Source: BRH-c54 sp032251145 (GTDB lineage: Bacteria; Bacteroidota; Bacteroidia; Flavobacteriales_E; Vicingaceae). Taken from it: 13,999 nt of DNA. A program made the position numbers and the translations under genes. Location: positions 1-13,999 of the forward strand of contig JAVVER010000091.1 in assembly GCA_032251145.1 (NCBI GenBank), written 5' to 3'. The notes under the pieces are model-generated. The model did no database searches and was not told the DNA's origin. It saw only the letters and a list, made by a program, of their open reading frames with translations. Positions within the stretch are counted from its first letter, which is position 1; each line of letters begins with the position of its first letter. Positions 13,990 to 13,999 of this stretch are shown one piece after another.

Positions 13990-13999
13990 TAAATTAGAT

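Noticed and set aside
1..13999. Defence island, phage, integron or secretion-system cluster
   Set aside because: No nuclease, methylase-restriction, toxin-antitoxin, integrase or transposase gene was found; RsmD is the rRNA methyltransferase and the helicase is a common stand-alone type.
1..13999. tRNA genes, rRNA or CRISPR array
   Set aside because: No cloverleaf with a GTTCRA arm and matching acceptor stem, and no regularly spaced direct repeats; the repeats present are isolated hairpins.

Overview
The window is AT-rich chromosomal DNA from a member of the Bacteroidota, most likely a flavobacterium-like lineage. The evidence is three type IX secretion (T9SS) C-terminal sorting domains, a DUF3822 gene next to rsmD, a Bacteroidetes-type OstA/LptA-like protein, start codons without Shine-Dalgarno sequences, and several hairpin repeats of the kind scattered through genomes of this phylum. 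I see no rRNA, tRNA, CRISPR array, phage gene, intact insertion sequence or recognisable defence cassette.

Layout. Positions 1-390 hold the orphan tail of a T9SS cargo gene and a nested hairpin repeat. Positions 391-1860 encode a secreted beta-propeller-like T9SS cargo protein. Positions 1861-2101 contain a frameshifted relic of the C-terminus of a heavy-metal P-type ATPase and a perfect hairpin repeat. A RecD/Dda-like SF1 helicase lies on the minus strand (2102-3574). A probable Bacteroidetes promoter then drives a small membrane/coiled-coil protein (3803-4483), which ends at a strong intrinsic terminator. Next is a tightly packed set of DUF3822, rsmD and a MATE transporter (4562-7299), all three with non-ATG starts. 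A bidirectional terminator separates it from a small secreted Cys/Lys-rich protein on the minus strand (7388-7654). The 446-base gap 7655-8100 is dominated by an imperfect palindrome of about 187 bp. An OstA-like envelope protein (8101-9663) converges on, and overlaps by 7 bp, a secreted M1 metallopeptidase with a sorting domain (9657-12029). A divergent 512-residue helical-repeat protein of unknown function (12271-13809) follows.

How the genes relate. The cell-surface theme is clear: two complete T9SS cargos, a lipopolysaccharide-transport-like periplasmic protein, a small exported Cys protein and an efflux pump. rsmD (16S rRNA methylation) with DUF3822 is a conserved housekeeping pair.

I do not see a convincing new multi-gene system. 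The most distinctive content is at repeat scale. One palindrome (core CCGATAGCTATCGG) sits at two different places in two sorting domains, in the same frame, with compensatory outer base pairs. A GC-rich hairpin is translated inside the helicase, and another hairpin supplies that gene's stop codon. The large palindrome at 7855-8041 looks like a MITE or a collapsed mobile element.
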